This document shows positions 25,713-38,000 of a stretch of 64,000 nt of DNA, piece after piece; position 1 is the stretch's first letter; every line of letters starts with the position of its first letter. The stretch comes from Kuschelorhynchus macadamiae (lineage: Eukaryota; Arthropoda; Insecta; Coleoptera; Curculionidae). The position numbers and the translations under genes were made by a program. A model generated the notes under the pieces. It searched no databases. It saw only the letters and a list, made by a program, of their open reading frames with translations, and was not told the origin of the DNA. The stretch spans positions 248,001 through 312,000 of the forward strand of contig JAUTXW010002159.1 in assembly GCA_030620095.1 (NCBI GenBank). The letters are read 5' to 3'.

Positions 25713-28234
25713 CCGTCAAAGTGGGTGACTTGAATTTGGAGGGTGAAGTGGAAAAAATCTGCACGGTTAGACATTTAATTAAGTTAATACGCAAAAGAAC
25801 CGGAGCACGCTGTTTAGCCAGGTATGCATTTTTAATATTAGATGGAAAAAATAGTTTCTTTGAAGACTTTATCATAGTTTTGCTAAAATATTAAGGTTTT
25901 CATTTTTTTTTTAATATTTTTGAACCTTCGGATACATTTTTAGGGTGACTTGAAAAATCATGCCACAGAAATATAAAAAGAAAATTGGCGGGCGGCGTTA
26001 TGCGAACTATACAAATGACCAGCTAGAAAGTGCTCTAGCCGCAGTTAGACATGGGATGTCATATTCCGAGGCTTCCGAAACCTATAATATTCCTTTGGTG
26101 ACTGTATGGAGGAAGATAAAGAATAAACACCCGAAAAAGTTTGGGGGACAACCTGTTTTAAACTCTACAGAAGAAAAAACCATTGTAGAAGCTATCGTTA
26201 CAGCGGCAGACTGGGGTTATCCGTATGAGAAAGAAGATATAAAATTGTTAGTTAAAAAAAGTTAAAAATTAGATTAGATTAGATCGAGCTGGTAAACAGG
26301 TGAGCAAATTTTCCAATAACATGCCTGGGAAAGATTGGTGCGCCGACTTTCTTACAAGGCATAAAGATGTATTAAAGGTTCGTTTAGCTGAAAATATAAA
26401 AAGATCGAGAGCCGGAGTGTCAAGAAATGTTTTATGTGAATATTTTGATAGACTGGAAGTTTCTCTCAAAGACGTACCTCCAGAAAACTTTATAAACTAT
26501 GACGAGACAAATTTTGTCGACGACCCTGGAAGAGCTAAGGTTATTATATAAAGAACTATGAAACATGCAGAAAAAGAGTGTGATTCTACTAAATCTGCCC
26601 ACTCAGTCATGTTCTCTGTAACAGCGGCTGGGCTTATGTTGCCCCAATACGTAGTCTACAAATCCGAAAATTTGTGGTCCACATGGACTCAAAGTGACCC
26701 TGAAGTTTTTATTTACAACCGAAGCAAGTCCGGCTGGTTTGACCAAAGTTTTTTTGAAGATTGGTTTTTCAAGATCGTTGTTCCTTATTATAGACGTCTA
26801 GATGGCCCAAAAGCTATAATTGGGGACAACCTAGCAAGTCATTTGTCAGAGGCTGTAATAAGAAAATGCAAAGAAGAAAACATTAGATTCATTTTTTTAC
26901 CAGCAAACAGCACTCATTTAACACAGCCTCTTGATGTGTCCTGCTTCAGACCAATTAAGATTGCCTGGCGACAAGAGTTAAAAAAATGGAAAATCTCAAA
27001 TCCAGGAGTGTTACAAAAAGATCATTTTCCACGAATTCTGAACAGAACCATAAAATCGATTGCCCTCTCAGTGGCAAAAAATATAAAATCTGGCTTTGAG
27101 GCCACAGGGTTATACCCTCTTAACCGAGAAAAGGTACTTGTAAAAGTCCCAGACTACAATGAGACTGACGGTATGAACATTATTCCATCGTTGGTTGCAG
27201 AATCAGTAAAATCCCTTTTTAAGGAATCTCGATTTAAAGAACCGAGAGCCAAACGTGTCAAACGTAGAAAATTGGTGGTGGCGCCCGGAGAAAGTGTTAC
27301 AGATCAGCAAAATGCAAACTCTTCAGAATCGGAAGGGGAACGGATAATCGGGTCGGAAGAAGATATATTGTCAAACACACGATCAGATGAAATTGAAGAT
27401 ATTGAGCTACCCTGCTTTGTTAATCCAGTGAAAGAAAAGAGATATATTAACTCAGATAACTTACAGAAAATCGAGAGGACACAGATCACTACAGAAAACC
27501 TGGCAGAAGATGACTTCATATTAGTACAGTTTACTACACTAAAGAAAAAGCAACAAAGATATGTGGCAAAAGTAATGGAAGTAGACAACGAATTTATACA
27601 TTGCTCATTTCTTAGGCCTTCTGACAAAATCAAAGATGCCTTTGTTTTTCCACTTAAACCAGACATTAGCGATGTCACTTTAGATCAGGTGATCAAGAAG
27701 ATTGAGCATTCCGAAGTATTAAGGAGGGGAGCACTAAAATTTTTTGTTTAAAAAATATATTGTTATATGATTAGTTTTTAAGATAGGTATAGTTACCTGA
27801 TATTTTGTTTAACAATGTTTTCCGATTTAAATAACCAAAGAAGTTTCAGTTTTAGTTATAAACATTTTAGAAAATATTTTTGTTATAGCATTTTGTAAAA
27901 AAATTAGACAAACCTAAAAAAAATGGATTTATATGTATATATTTTTTAAAAAACCGAATTTTATTTCAATACACCCTTTAGCATGGGTTACTTGCAGTAT
28001 AAACCATTTTTAATGCAATTTTTCAAGACACCCGTATTGCGGGTGGCTTGAAATTTTCGGTTTTATATTTTTTTTTTCGAAAACTAAGTGAAATATGAAA
28101 GCTTTTTTTCAAAGAATATATTCTCCCAACCCATATGCAAGTTTTCCATATTTTTTTGTAAATCAAGTTTTTATTCAATGTGTCTTACAGTGACGCATAT
28201 ATCAAAATCGTTATCAAGTCACCCGCTTTGACGG
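25713..28234 (+). mobile_element. Pogo-like DNA transposon, full length, TA target duplication
   Basis: Terminal inverted repeats are 25713-25733 (CCGTCAAAGTGGGTGACTTGA) and the reverse complement at 28214-28234, identical except one base (G/A within the AAGYGGG). Both ends are flanked by TA (25711-25712 and 28235-28236), the duplication made by Tc1/mariner/pogo transposases. Subterminal copies of the GGGTGACTTGA word lie at about 25944 and, inverted or degenerate, at about 28030-28055. The 2522-bp body carries a single transposase gene in plus orientation, broken by one frameshift and one stop. Confidence 0.92.
25960..27751 (+). pseudogene. Pogo-like transposase (psq HTH, CENP-B HTH, DDE) with frameshift and stop
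   Basis: Three consecutive frames make up one transposase. 25960-26265: an N-terminal psq-type helix-turn-helix (QLESALAAVRHGMSYSEASE, YNIPLVTVWRKIKNK). 26300-26551: the CENP-B-type domain (MPGKDWCADFLTRHKDV, RLAENIKRSRAGVSR) and the first catalytic Asp in NYDETNF. 26558-27751: the second Asp in IIGDNLASHLSEAV and third in STHLTQPLDVSCFRP, spaced DD35D. Downstream is an acidic, probably disordered stretch and then a small beta-rich module (FILVQFTTLKKKQQRYVAK, FIHCSFLRPS). Breaks: a frameshift near 26265-26300 and a TAA at 26549-26551. All three catalytic residues survive, so inactivation is recent. Confidence 0.92.
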
Positions 28235-28379
28235 TAATTAGTTTTTTTGATATAACATAAAGTTATATATTTTTTAAATGGGACAATCTGTATATTTGTG
28301 GTTAATCTTATCAGCCTCGCTCTTAGCTTTTCAAAATTAAATGTTGAATAAGTGGTTTTATTTATTGATTTTTACACTT

Positions 28380-29505
28380 TTTATTAGACGGCCATTTTGT
28401 TCTGCCATACTGCATTTGTATCCATTGTGTCACTGTTTCCGAAATAATTATTGTGATTAAGGTTGGAATAAATTTATACAGGGTTTGTTTTTTTTAAATC
28501 TTGGACACCTTGATTTTTAATTTTAGTTCCCGTTTTTTTATGATAATTTCATGCATACGGTTATCACAGCTTACTAATTTTGAACATAATTTAGGTATCA
28601 TGTTTTATACCTAAATTCAATTGTTTTCGAAATAAAAAATTCACTTTTGCCTAACTAACTCAGCTTTAGTAATACTGGTAACAGTGATAGCTGATAATTG
28701 ACACAAAATACAATGTAATTTTGTCTGAATTCAAAATGGCTAACAAAGTTATTACGATAAGATTTAAATTTAAAAAAATGAACAGAGAGAACCCAATAAT
28801 ACACAAAGTCAAGGGTATCAGAAGAAAAACAGATAAATGTTTTGCTGGCAGTATGCAATGCAATATTTCCGTAGTTCTCTGATATTGCTTTGGAAAATCA
28901 AATCTGCCAACGAAGTCCAGTCGGTATTGGGCTACTCCGGCTACTTAAAATCTCCAATTGACAATGGAATGCCACACCCAATATCCTCAAAAACTTAATA
29001 TTTGGTCCAGAGTAATTGAAAACAAGATTATAGGGCCCTCTTTCCTTGATGGAAACTTAAATGGCGGCAGGTTTTCAGAAAACGACCTAGTTTCACGCGT
29101 TGCCACTTTATACCCCAATCCAGAAGGCCCTGATACATCAGATAATTTTTTATAGTATCAATAAGTTGGAGCTCCGACACATGACACTCGTCCTCAGTGT
29201 CAGTATCTCAATAGAGTTTTTCCCGGACGTTGGATTGGTCAAAGGGGTCCAATTGAATGGCCGGCCAGATGGCTGGATTTAACCCCTTTGGATTATTTAT
29301 CATTATTTTGTGTGGGGTGTGTTTAAAGCCTATGTTAACCGACCGAACAACATCAAAGACTTAAAAATTAAAATTTAAAATAACACAGGAATTAAGATTG
29401 ATAGAACCTTTCGTCGTAAATAACGTTTTGCAGGAATTTCAGGGTTGTCTCACATACTGCCAGGAGGATGGTAGAGGACCTTTCCAACATTTATTAAAAT
29501 AATTT
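28380..29505 (+). pseudogene. Decayed DD41D-type mariner-like transposase
   Basis: The plus-strand frames show QYPQKLNIWSRVIENKIIGP and FLDGNLNGGRF (28966-29070; the N-V-W-A-G-I...IIGP..DGNLNG stretch of Tc1/mariner DDE domains), then a decayed WPARWLDLTPLDYLSLF at about 29255-29310 containing the third acidic residue, and NNVLQEFQGCLTYCQEDGRG, FQHLLK-stop at 29420-29503. The same order and C-terminus occur in the better copy at 45842-46911 (NSFVNRLQVCVEKNGG, HIEHLIK-stop). The helix-turn-helix part is not recognisable. An acagggtttgt at about 28478 may be the left end. Confidence 0.65.
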
Positions 29506-29697
29506 TTATTATTTATTGCCTTCTTACTTTTTTTCTACATAAATAAAAATAAACTAAAAAATAGATTTTTTAAGTTAAGTTAAGTTTAAGTTAAAAAATA
29601 AAGTTTTTTGGGTTACATGGCATGCATGAAATTTTCAAAAAAAAAAACACCTGATATTTGGATGAATTTATTCCAGTCATTACGTTCCACGGCAGGC

Positions 29698-29866
29698 ACG
29701 TAGCCAGGGGAGGGGTCTGGACCCCCCCCCCAAAACTCAAACAGTAAACATAGGTATGCTTCTCCCTAATTTTCCTAAGATTTGACCATTTGGACCCCAC
29801 CCCCCCGAAATAAATTTCTTGTTTTGGACCCCCCTCCCCCTCCTCGAACCGAATTTCTGGCTACGT
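29698..29866. repeat. Miniature inverted-repeat element, 169 bp, G/C-homopolymer rich
   Basis: It begins ACGTAGCCAG (29698-29707) and ends with the exact reverse complement CTGGCTACGT (29857-29866). The inside carries long C and G runs (ggaccccccccccc, accccacccccccc). The 10-bp perfect ends are too precise for chance at this spacing. Which autonomous family it belongs to is unknown; no target duplication was resolved. Confidence 0.72.
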
Positions 29867-30039
29867 ACTACCTGATTTAGGTATAGGACATGATATATAA
29901 AATATGTTCAGAATTTAAAAATAAAATAAAAATAATGTTTTCATTTAAAATAAGGTTGAAGTTAGTTGTCGATAACTTATTCCTGGATCACTAATATGTA
30001 TGTATATATGAAATAAAATAACAGTATGTATGTATACAT

Positions 30040-30540
30040 CAAATTGTCATAAAAAAAGACAATTAATGTTAAAAGTAAACGTGTCCCAGGTTTTTTTTGA
30101 AAAAAAAAGTTCGGGGTTATGTAAATTTACCGTTATTTTTATATAGTTTTTTTAAATATTTTACTAGGCTGCCATTTTGTTTCACAAGATTAGATTCGCA
30201 ACAATATTTAACCAGTTCATCTTTATATTATAGTATATTCTTTCACAAAATTTGTAATGAGTCGAATAAATAGTTTTTTCTAATAGATTTTTTAAAAACA
30301 TTTTATTAGGCCCACATTTTCGATACGTACCAAAAATGTAATGCTTCATATCTATATCACACTTGATTTCTGCACAAAATACATTGGATAATAGTTTTTT
30401 AATAATACTGTTTGAAATATTTTACTACGTTGCCGTTTTGTTCCGCCATATAATTTTTGATCAAAATTTAAAGTTAATCGAACAGACAGTCAATCTGACA
30501 AAATTTTGAAAACGTATTTTTTTTGGCATATTAGCACTTT
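30040..30540. repeat. Three degenerate units with a GCCATTTTGTT core
   Basis: Units around 30150-30190 (ttactaggctgccattttgt), 30290-30325 (ttattaggcccacatttt) and 30410-30455 (ttactacgttgccgttttgt) repeat at 120-140 bp. A related unit at 28385-28410 (agacggccattttgttctg) and one at 45258-45270 (ccgccattttgtt) lie beside mariner-like sequence, so these may be untranslated remnants of that transposon family. Confidence 0.45.
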
Positions 30541-31132
30541 AAAACATGCAGATCCGAAAAAATCTCAGAGGGTAATTTTTTCGCGACTAGAATACTTAAT
30601 ATTATTAATTTCTTTCAAGAGTTTTGATTTTTACCCGGCTGCAAAGGAAAGAAGGTAGTGTTTTATACAAATATGTAGATAAGTTTCTCAACTCGCACGC
30701 TGTACGAACTTTAATAAATACGTGATGTGTCCGCGAGCGATCCTAGTTATATCATAAAGTTAACGAATTGCAATATAGCGGCAGACGCTAAAAAAGTATA
30801 TTGTTACCCCATCCTCAACAAGAGAGCTCGTTTCAACGAATCAAAATATATGTACATCCATATGCGTAGAATATCGTACATGTTACCACAGATATTACTT
30901 CCAGTGTTGTGACAGTAATTCCTCTTTTTTTTTCTTTTCAAATATTCCCGGCGTACGACCTCTATACGCATCCGCTAATTTAAAGCTTTTACCTTCCAGA
31001 TGGCGCTTCAGAAAGAAATCAGAGGTTTTATTGGCTGATTTTCAAAAGAATTCATGTAATTGGCCATCGTTCCTTGAAACCGAGACCGCGGACGTTTCTC
31101 TGAATTGTGACATTTCATTCTTTTTAGCGTAG
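30541..31132. other. Upstream region of the ADP/ATP translocase gene
   Basis: No coding sequence. More GC-rich from about 30930. It contains an attggct (reverse CCAAT-like) word near 31030 and CG-rich words close to the TATA box, in keeping with a promoter-proximal region. Confidence 0.5.
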
Positions 31133-31139
31133 TATAAAA
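31133..31139 (+). promoter_or_regulatory. TATA box of the ADP/ATP translocase gene
   Basis: TATAAAA, 85 nt upstream of the start codon and followed by a GC-rich stretch, places transcription start near 31160-31170 and gives a 5' UTR of about 55-65 nt. Confidence 0.7.
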
Positions 31140-31223
31140 AAGCGCGCCGCGTTCTGGAGTTTACCCAAAAGAAGTTTTTATAAAAATCCTACCTAGTTTG
31201 CAATCTATTTCATATTTTTCAAT

Positions 31224-34200
31224 ATGCCTACAGACGTGGTGGGTTTTTTCAAAGATTTTATGGCGGGAGGTATATCTGCAGCCATAGCGAAGACTGCGGT
31301 AGCGCCTATTGAGAGAGTTAAGTTACTCTTGCAAGTTCAGGAAGCCTCAAAGCAAATAGAACAAGCACAGAGGTATAAAGGTGAGGATATCTGCACTTTT
31401 ACATGTATTCGTTAATTTTTAATATAAGTTTATAGAATATTAGCAAAGATTATACGAGCGAATAATCTTTGGTAGTATTCAAGTTTCTACCTATATGAGT
31501 ATATATGTTTAATTATGCACTTTTTTGTAGGTATGATAGATTGTTTTATACGTATACCAAAAGAACAAGGATTTCTTAGTTATTGGCGCGGAAATTTGGC
31601 GAATGTAATTCGTTATTTCCCCACTCAAGCTTTGAACTTTGCGTTCAAAGATAAATATAAGAAAATATTTCTCGATGGCGTTGACAAGAAAGTGCAGTTC
31701 TGGAGATACTTTGCAGGAAATTTAGCTTCTGGTGGGGCAGCTGGAGCTACTAGCCTGATTTTTGTATACCCCTTAGATTATGCGAGAACCCGGTAAACAC
31801 ATAATTTTTTAATTAGTGCATAGTCAGCAAATATTAAGTAAAAGAAATTGATAAATGATATTAGTAGGTGGTTGAATGTTATATATATATTTTCAACCAA
31901 AATTTGTATGTAATTTTTAGTCTGGGAGCTGATGTCGGTAAGAGTCACAAAGAGAGACAGTATCATGGCATGATAGATTGTATCGCTAAAACCTTTAAAT
32001 CAGATGGTTTGATGGGGTTGTATAGAGGTTTTAGTGTTTCTGTACAAGGAATTATAATTTATAGAGCTGCATACTTTGGTTGTTTTGATACTGCCAAATC
32101 GATGCTGCCTGATCCCAAAAACACACCAGTTATAATTTCATTCATCATTGCACAAGTAAGCGCTCATCAGTTATAATTTGCAGTTTTAGTGCATTTGCTT
32201 GATATTACTTAAATTAACTTTCGTCTGTATTGTAGACAGTAACAGCCTTCTCGGGCATTTTGTCTTATCCTCTTGATACTGTTCGGCGCCGGATGATGAT
32301 GCAGTCAGGACTCAAGAAATCTGAAGTTATGTATAAGAACACCTTGGATTGTTGGGTCAAGATAGCTAAAGATGAAGGTAAAACAGTATATAAAATGATA
32401 ATATTGCTAAAAATATTTTGCTATTAGGACAGAAGTGTAATATTTACTTATGAACTTATTTACATCCAATCTCATATCAAAATACACTTATACTTATTGA
32501 AGAATCATTTAAGAATAAAACCGACTTTCATGTAATTAATAACTATGATTATCTCATAACTGATCAAGTTTTTGAATTTAGTCTAATCAGGTCCAGTAGT
32601 TGTAATATTTATTTTTTATGTATATATCGAGCACCATCAGGTAATATTATTTAATTTTTAAAGACGCTGGATTTTTTGTTGAGCCAAATGCCTCACAAAA
32701 GTCAGGTCTTTTTGGGTGGTGTCCTGAATGTTGATTTCTTGGTCAGTAGTAATAATTCTTTACAATTAATTAATCTGTTTAACTGTTATGAGTTGAAAAT
32801 GCAGGTATACTTTCCCACTCGCTTAAGTCTGTGCTCACAAACATTACTATGCTATATTTGCTCAAATTTTGATGTACTTTGTCAGGTTGTGAATGCTGGT
32901 TTGTCTGATCATGAGGCTGTGTTGTGCCATTTTGTACACAAAGCCACTGACACATCTAAAGGTAAAACTTCTAAAAGATATGGTCGTCTGCTGACAGGGA
33001 ATAAAGCCTGTCACTGGAACAGTATTCTTCAAATAGAAAATCCTCTTGAGGCTTATGATGCTAAAATCATTGAAATATCTAATATGTCTTTTCCTGTAGT
33101 AAACATCAAACATAAAGTTAAAAAACCTAGGATCACTAAAGGATTGAAAGTCTCATCTAAAAACATGAGATGTCTTCACATGTTAAGAAAATATTTTTTG
33201 AACAACATTGCATTTATTAGTCATTTTAATAGATACAGAAACATCTTAACCATTAAAGTTGTTAAACAACTTTACTACTATGATCGAGTTAATACCGCAG
33301 GAAATAAACAAAGGGAAATTTGGAATATAGTTAATGAGCTGCGAGGCAAGAAATCTGGTCATTTGATTAACACTAATTTAAGGGCAGATGAATTAAATCA
33401 TTTTTATTGTACTGTTGCACAACAATTGAGTAGTAATCTTACTGAGGACTCCATTGACCCCTTATCCTTTCTCAAGCATGTGTCTGTACCTCAGACATTC
33501 TATTTTACACCTGTTAATCAAAATGAGTTGAGAGCCATTCTTCAAGAAATAAAAAATAAAAACTCCTCAGGTTGGGATGAAATTTCAATCAAAATTTTCC
33601 AGAACATCCCCAACTCTGCGTTGGAAACTCTTGCAGATGCTATCAATTTGAGTATTCAAAATGGAACTTTCCCTTCTCTCCTCAAAATGGCCACTGTCAT
33701 TCCTTTATTCAAAGGAGGTGACAAAGACCTACCCTCTAATTTTAGGCCAATTTCTTTGCTACCTACACTCAGCAAGATTGTGGAAAAAGCAGTAAAAACT
33801 AGAATGCTTGCTTTTTTGGATAAACACAAACTGCTTTCCGATGCACAGTTTGGTTTTCGGTTCTCCAGAAACACTGATGATGCTATTTTTCATTTTATGG
33901 AAGAATTGTATCTGTGTCTCAATGAGGGAGAGGTGGCTTCGGCAGTGTTCTGTGATTTGATGAAGGCCTTTGACTGTGTCTGCCACAAGATACTACTGGG
34001 GAAGCTTGAACTCTATGAATTTAGGGGCGCATTTTTGGAGTGGCTTACATCATACCTTAGTGACCGTCATCAGAATGTCCTTTTTCAGGGGGAACTGTCA
34101 TCTAAACTCGGGATAACCGCAGGTGTGCCTCAAGGATCTGTTCTTGGATCGCTTTTGTTTTTGATATATGTTAATGACCTGCCTTCCTTCATTCGCAATG

Positions 34201-35007
34201 GACAGTGCACCTCATTTGCCGATGATACCACAATTTTATGGCATCACAAGAATCCCGACATTCTAAATGATATGGTGAGGTCTGACCTGTGTAACATACA
34301 AGAATGGTGCAAACCGAATCATCTGTCGTTTAATGTGGCAAAAACCAACATTTTAAATTTTAAATGCCACATAAATGAAATTTTGTTTGATGGTCAGACT
34401 ATGAAAAACATGACAGAAAACAAATTCTTAGGGTTGTTTATAGACAATAAATTGAAATTTGAGGTACATATTAATAACTTGTACAAAACATTGAGTTCTG
34501 GATGTTATGGCATTCGTACAGTCAGAAATGAATTAAACGAAACAGTGGCAAGGAATGTCTATTTTTCAGTTATCGAAGCACATTTAAGATACGGAATATG
34601 TTTTTGGGGCTCTTGCTGCAATAACTTATTTCGGTCGATTTTCGTCCTGTAGAAGTGTTCTATAAGATACTTGCACTGCATGAAACCTCGTGATTCATGT
34701 AGGCCTGTATTTAAATAAAAAAAAATTTTGACTAGCAGGTCTGTTTATATTGGAGTCAGTGTGCCTGTTGCACAAAAAGTATTTGGACAGAGTTCATACC
34801 GTGTCTTTGGTGGGCACCTGCAGCTCCTTCAATATTGGTCTACCTATACCTTCGTCAGCTCTAACTAAAAATTCTATTTTTTTATACCTCGAAAAAGATG
34901 TTCAATAACCTCCCAGTCAGTATTCGAAGCATCAGTAATTACAGATTGTTTAGAATTAGGGTTAAGAATCTAATGATCTCTGAGGCTTTTTATAGTGTTG
35001 AAGAATT

Positions 35008-35040
<33 letters not shown>

Positions 35041-38000
35041 CATCCTTTATTGCCAGCTAAATCACAAAGGACAAGGCAACGTCACACAAGAAAGTATATA
35101 TGTTGCATAACAACATTAATATATAATACATATTTTAAATAGACATTCAATGATCAAACAAACAGATAATAAAATATGATTTTGACAAAACATTTTAAAA
35201 TTAAATTAATGAATAAATAAATAACATTTTAAAAATTGAAGGAATAAAAACATTTCGACTTAGCATACTGTATCACAGATCTTCTGAAAATTTTGACACT
35301 ATTTAAGCTTTTTATGTGTTTTGGTAGTGATCGATATGCACTAACGGCCATGTAATATGGGCCATTTTTATAAAATGAGGAGCTATGTGCAGGCACGCTC
35401 AGTTCATTGCGTTCTCTAGTTACAATGTCCATGTTGTGGGCATAGAGGTCACGGTTTTGAGTAAAGAGCTCAGGTTGTTTTCTGACAAGCATTACCAAAG
35501 ATAGATAATACAAGGATGGTACGGTCAAAATGTCTAACTCCTTAAAATGTTCTCTGCAAGATGTTCTCGGTGGTAAACCAAGAATACATCTAATTATTCT
35601 TTTTTGAATGATGAAGATTCTATTGGCATCCTTGGAGGAGCCCCAAAAGCAGATTCCATAGGACATAACTGACTGAATATGGGCAAAATAATATTCACGA
35701 ATAGGCTTAAGAGATATGATGAGTCTTAATCTACGGATCATAGCACATGTACTACTCAATCTTGAGGCCAGAGACTCAATGTGAGCTCCCCAGGCCAAGC
35801 ACTGATCTAGGTCCACTCCCAAAAACCGCACTGAGTCAGACATTGAGATAGATTTTTGTTTAAGTCTGACAAGTAATGATTCCTGGGTACTCCTCTTGGC
35901 AAAAGTCAAGAGACCAGTTTTGTCAGCATTAAGCTTCAAAGAATTTCCCTCGCACTATTCAGCCATGGACTTTGCCACACGTGAACATCCACTCGACAAA
36001 CCATGCAAACAACTATCAGCCACTAAAACAGATGTATCATCTGCATATTGGCAAACAATCCCCCCACTAAATCCATCGAATAGGTCATTCACATACAATA
36101 TAAATAAAAGTGGCCCCAGAATGGAGCCCTGAGGTACACCCATTTTGAGCTTAACAGTATCTGAGTAATAATTTGTTCCATTTTGTGTGATGCACACTGT
36201 TTGGGTTCTTTCATCCAAGTATGAGTTTATTAGATTTGCACATGTACCACGAATCCCATAACAATGCAATTTTCTCAATAACTGCTTCTGATCCAGAGTA
36301 TCAAAGGCTTTAGAGAGGTCAAAATAGATACCTGCTACCCTGTGGTTTTTATCAACATTTTCATAGATGTATATTAAGGCATGAAAAATTGCCAATTCAG
36401 TAGACTTTGTTGGTCTAAATCCAAACTGCCTGTCACTTAATATGTGATTTTGGTTACAAAATAATAAAAGTCTGTTGTAAATTGATCTCTCAAAAACCTT
36501 TGAAATGGAAGGCAAGAGTGAGATGTGGCGATAGTTTGAACTCCTTTGTTTATCTCTTTTTTTGTGGATAGGTACTAGCTTAGCTTTTTTTAGTGCATTA
36601 GGAAACTTACCAGAAACAAAACATTCATTTATTATATGCGCAACTGGGCAAGATATTAAATCTGCTACATGTTTAAGTGTATAAACTGGAATTTCATCCA
36701 GACCTGAGGAGTATTTATTTGGAAGATCTATAATGATTCCACGGATTTCCACATGATCCACTGGTCGTAGAAATATTGTCAGATAAAAATTATTTAAATT
36801 TGGTTGCATTAAGTTTGAATTTAAAACTGGCAAATTAAACTGAGAAGAAAAGGTATTCGAGATCTGATATGGGTCTTCAATCAGCTCACCATCAATTGTT
36901 TTTAATGTAATATTTGAGACAGAATTTGTTTTATTTGTTTCGGTATTAAAGATTTTCCACATAGTTTTAGATTTATTTTTAGAATTTAGTATTTTATTGT
37001 CATTTAGAGTTTTCTTATAGTCAGAAATGTATTTACGATATTTAGTTCTCTCCGTTTTATAAATTGATAAATGATGTTCACTCCTTGTAATTTGATAAGT
37101 AACATAAAGATCCTTAATATAGCTTGAATAGTTCTTTATGTCAGCACTCACCCAGTCTGTTTTATCCCTAAGCCTGCTGGAGCACATAGGAAATGAGATA
37201 TTAAAATAATAAAATAATATATTGGAAAAGCAGTCGTATTTCTCATCCACACCCTCTTGCTGATAAACATCCTGCCAAGATTCATTATGTAGATATGTTC
37301 TAAATCTAGATATATTACCCTCTGTAAAAAACCTTCTTTTTGTATATGATAAGCATTGCGTTTCTCGAATATTGATATTCAGAATTTGACCATTATGATC
37401 AGAAATAGGGGTATAACAGGTATCAAAAGAGATGCCATCTATAGGCAAATTGCTAAATATATTGTCAATTTGAGACTCGGTTGTGACTGTTACCCTTGTC
37501 ATCCCAACTCCATGAGGTTCCAGCCCATAGCTCGCCATTAATTCAACTATTGTTATCGACATAGGATTATGCGTAGAAAAATCAACATTGAAGTCTCCTC
37601 CAATTACTAAATAACTATTTGGACTGTACAGTTCCTCTAACAAATCACATAAAATGGAAATAAAAATATCAAAGTCACCTGATGGTGATCTATTAAGACA
37701 AATAAATAAATACAACTTATCAAATTTCATTTCAGCTACACAAAATTCACAATGTGTTTGAATTGATTTAGTTATTGTGTTTCTACAGTCTATAATTAAA
37801 TTATGCTTTGCAAAAATTGCCGTACCTTCTCCTCTAGAGTCTGTTCTGGATGAGTAACTTGCTAGTGTGTAGTTTTCAAAATATACTGATGATCTCTGAT
37901 CCTTTGGCATCCAATGTTCTGACACCATAAACAAATTTGGGCTCTCGACTGATAGCAAAACAGAGACTGATAACATTTTGTTATTTAGGCTTCCTGCATT

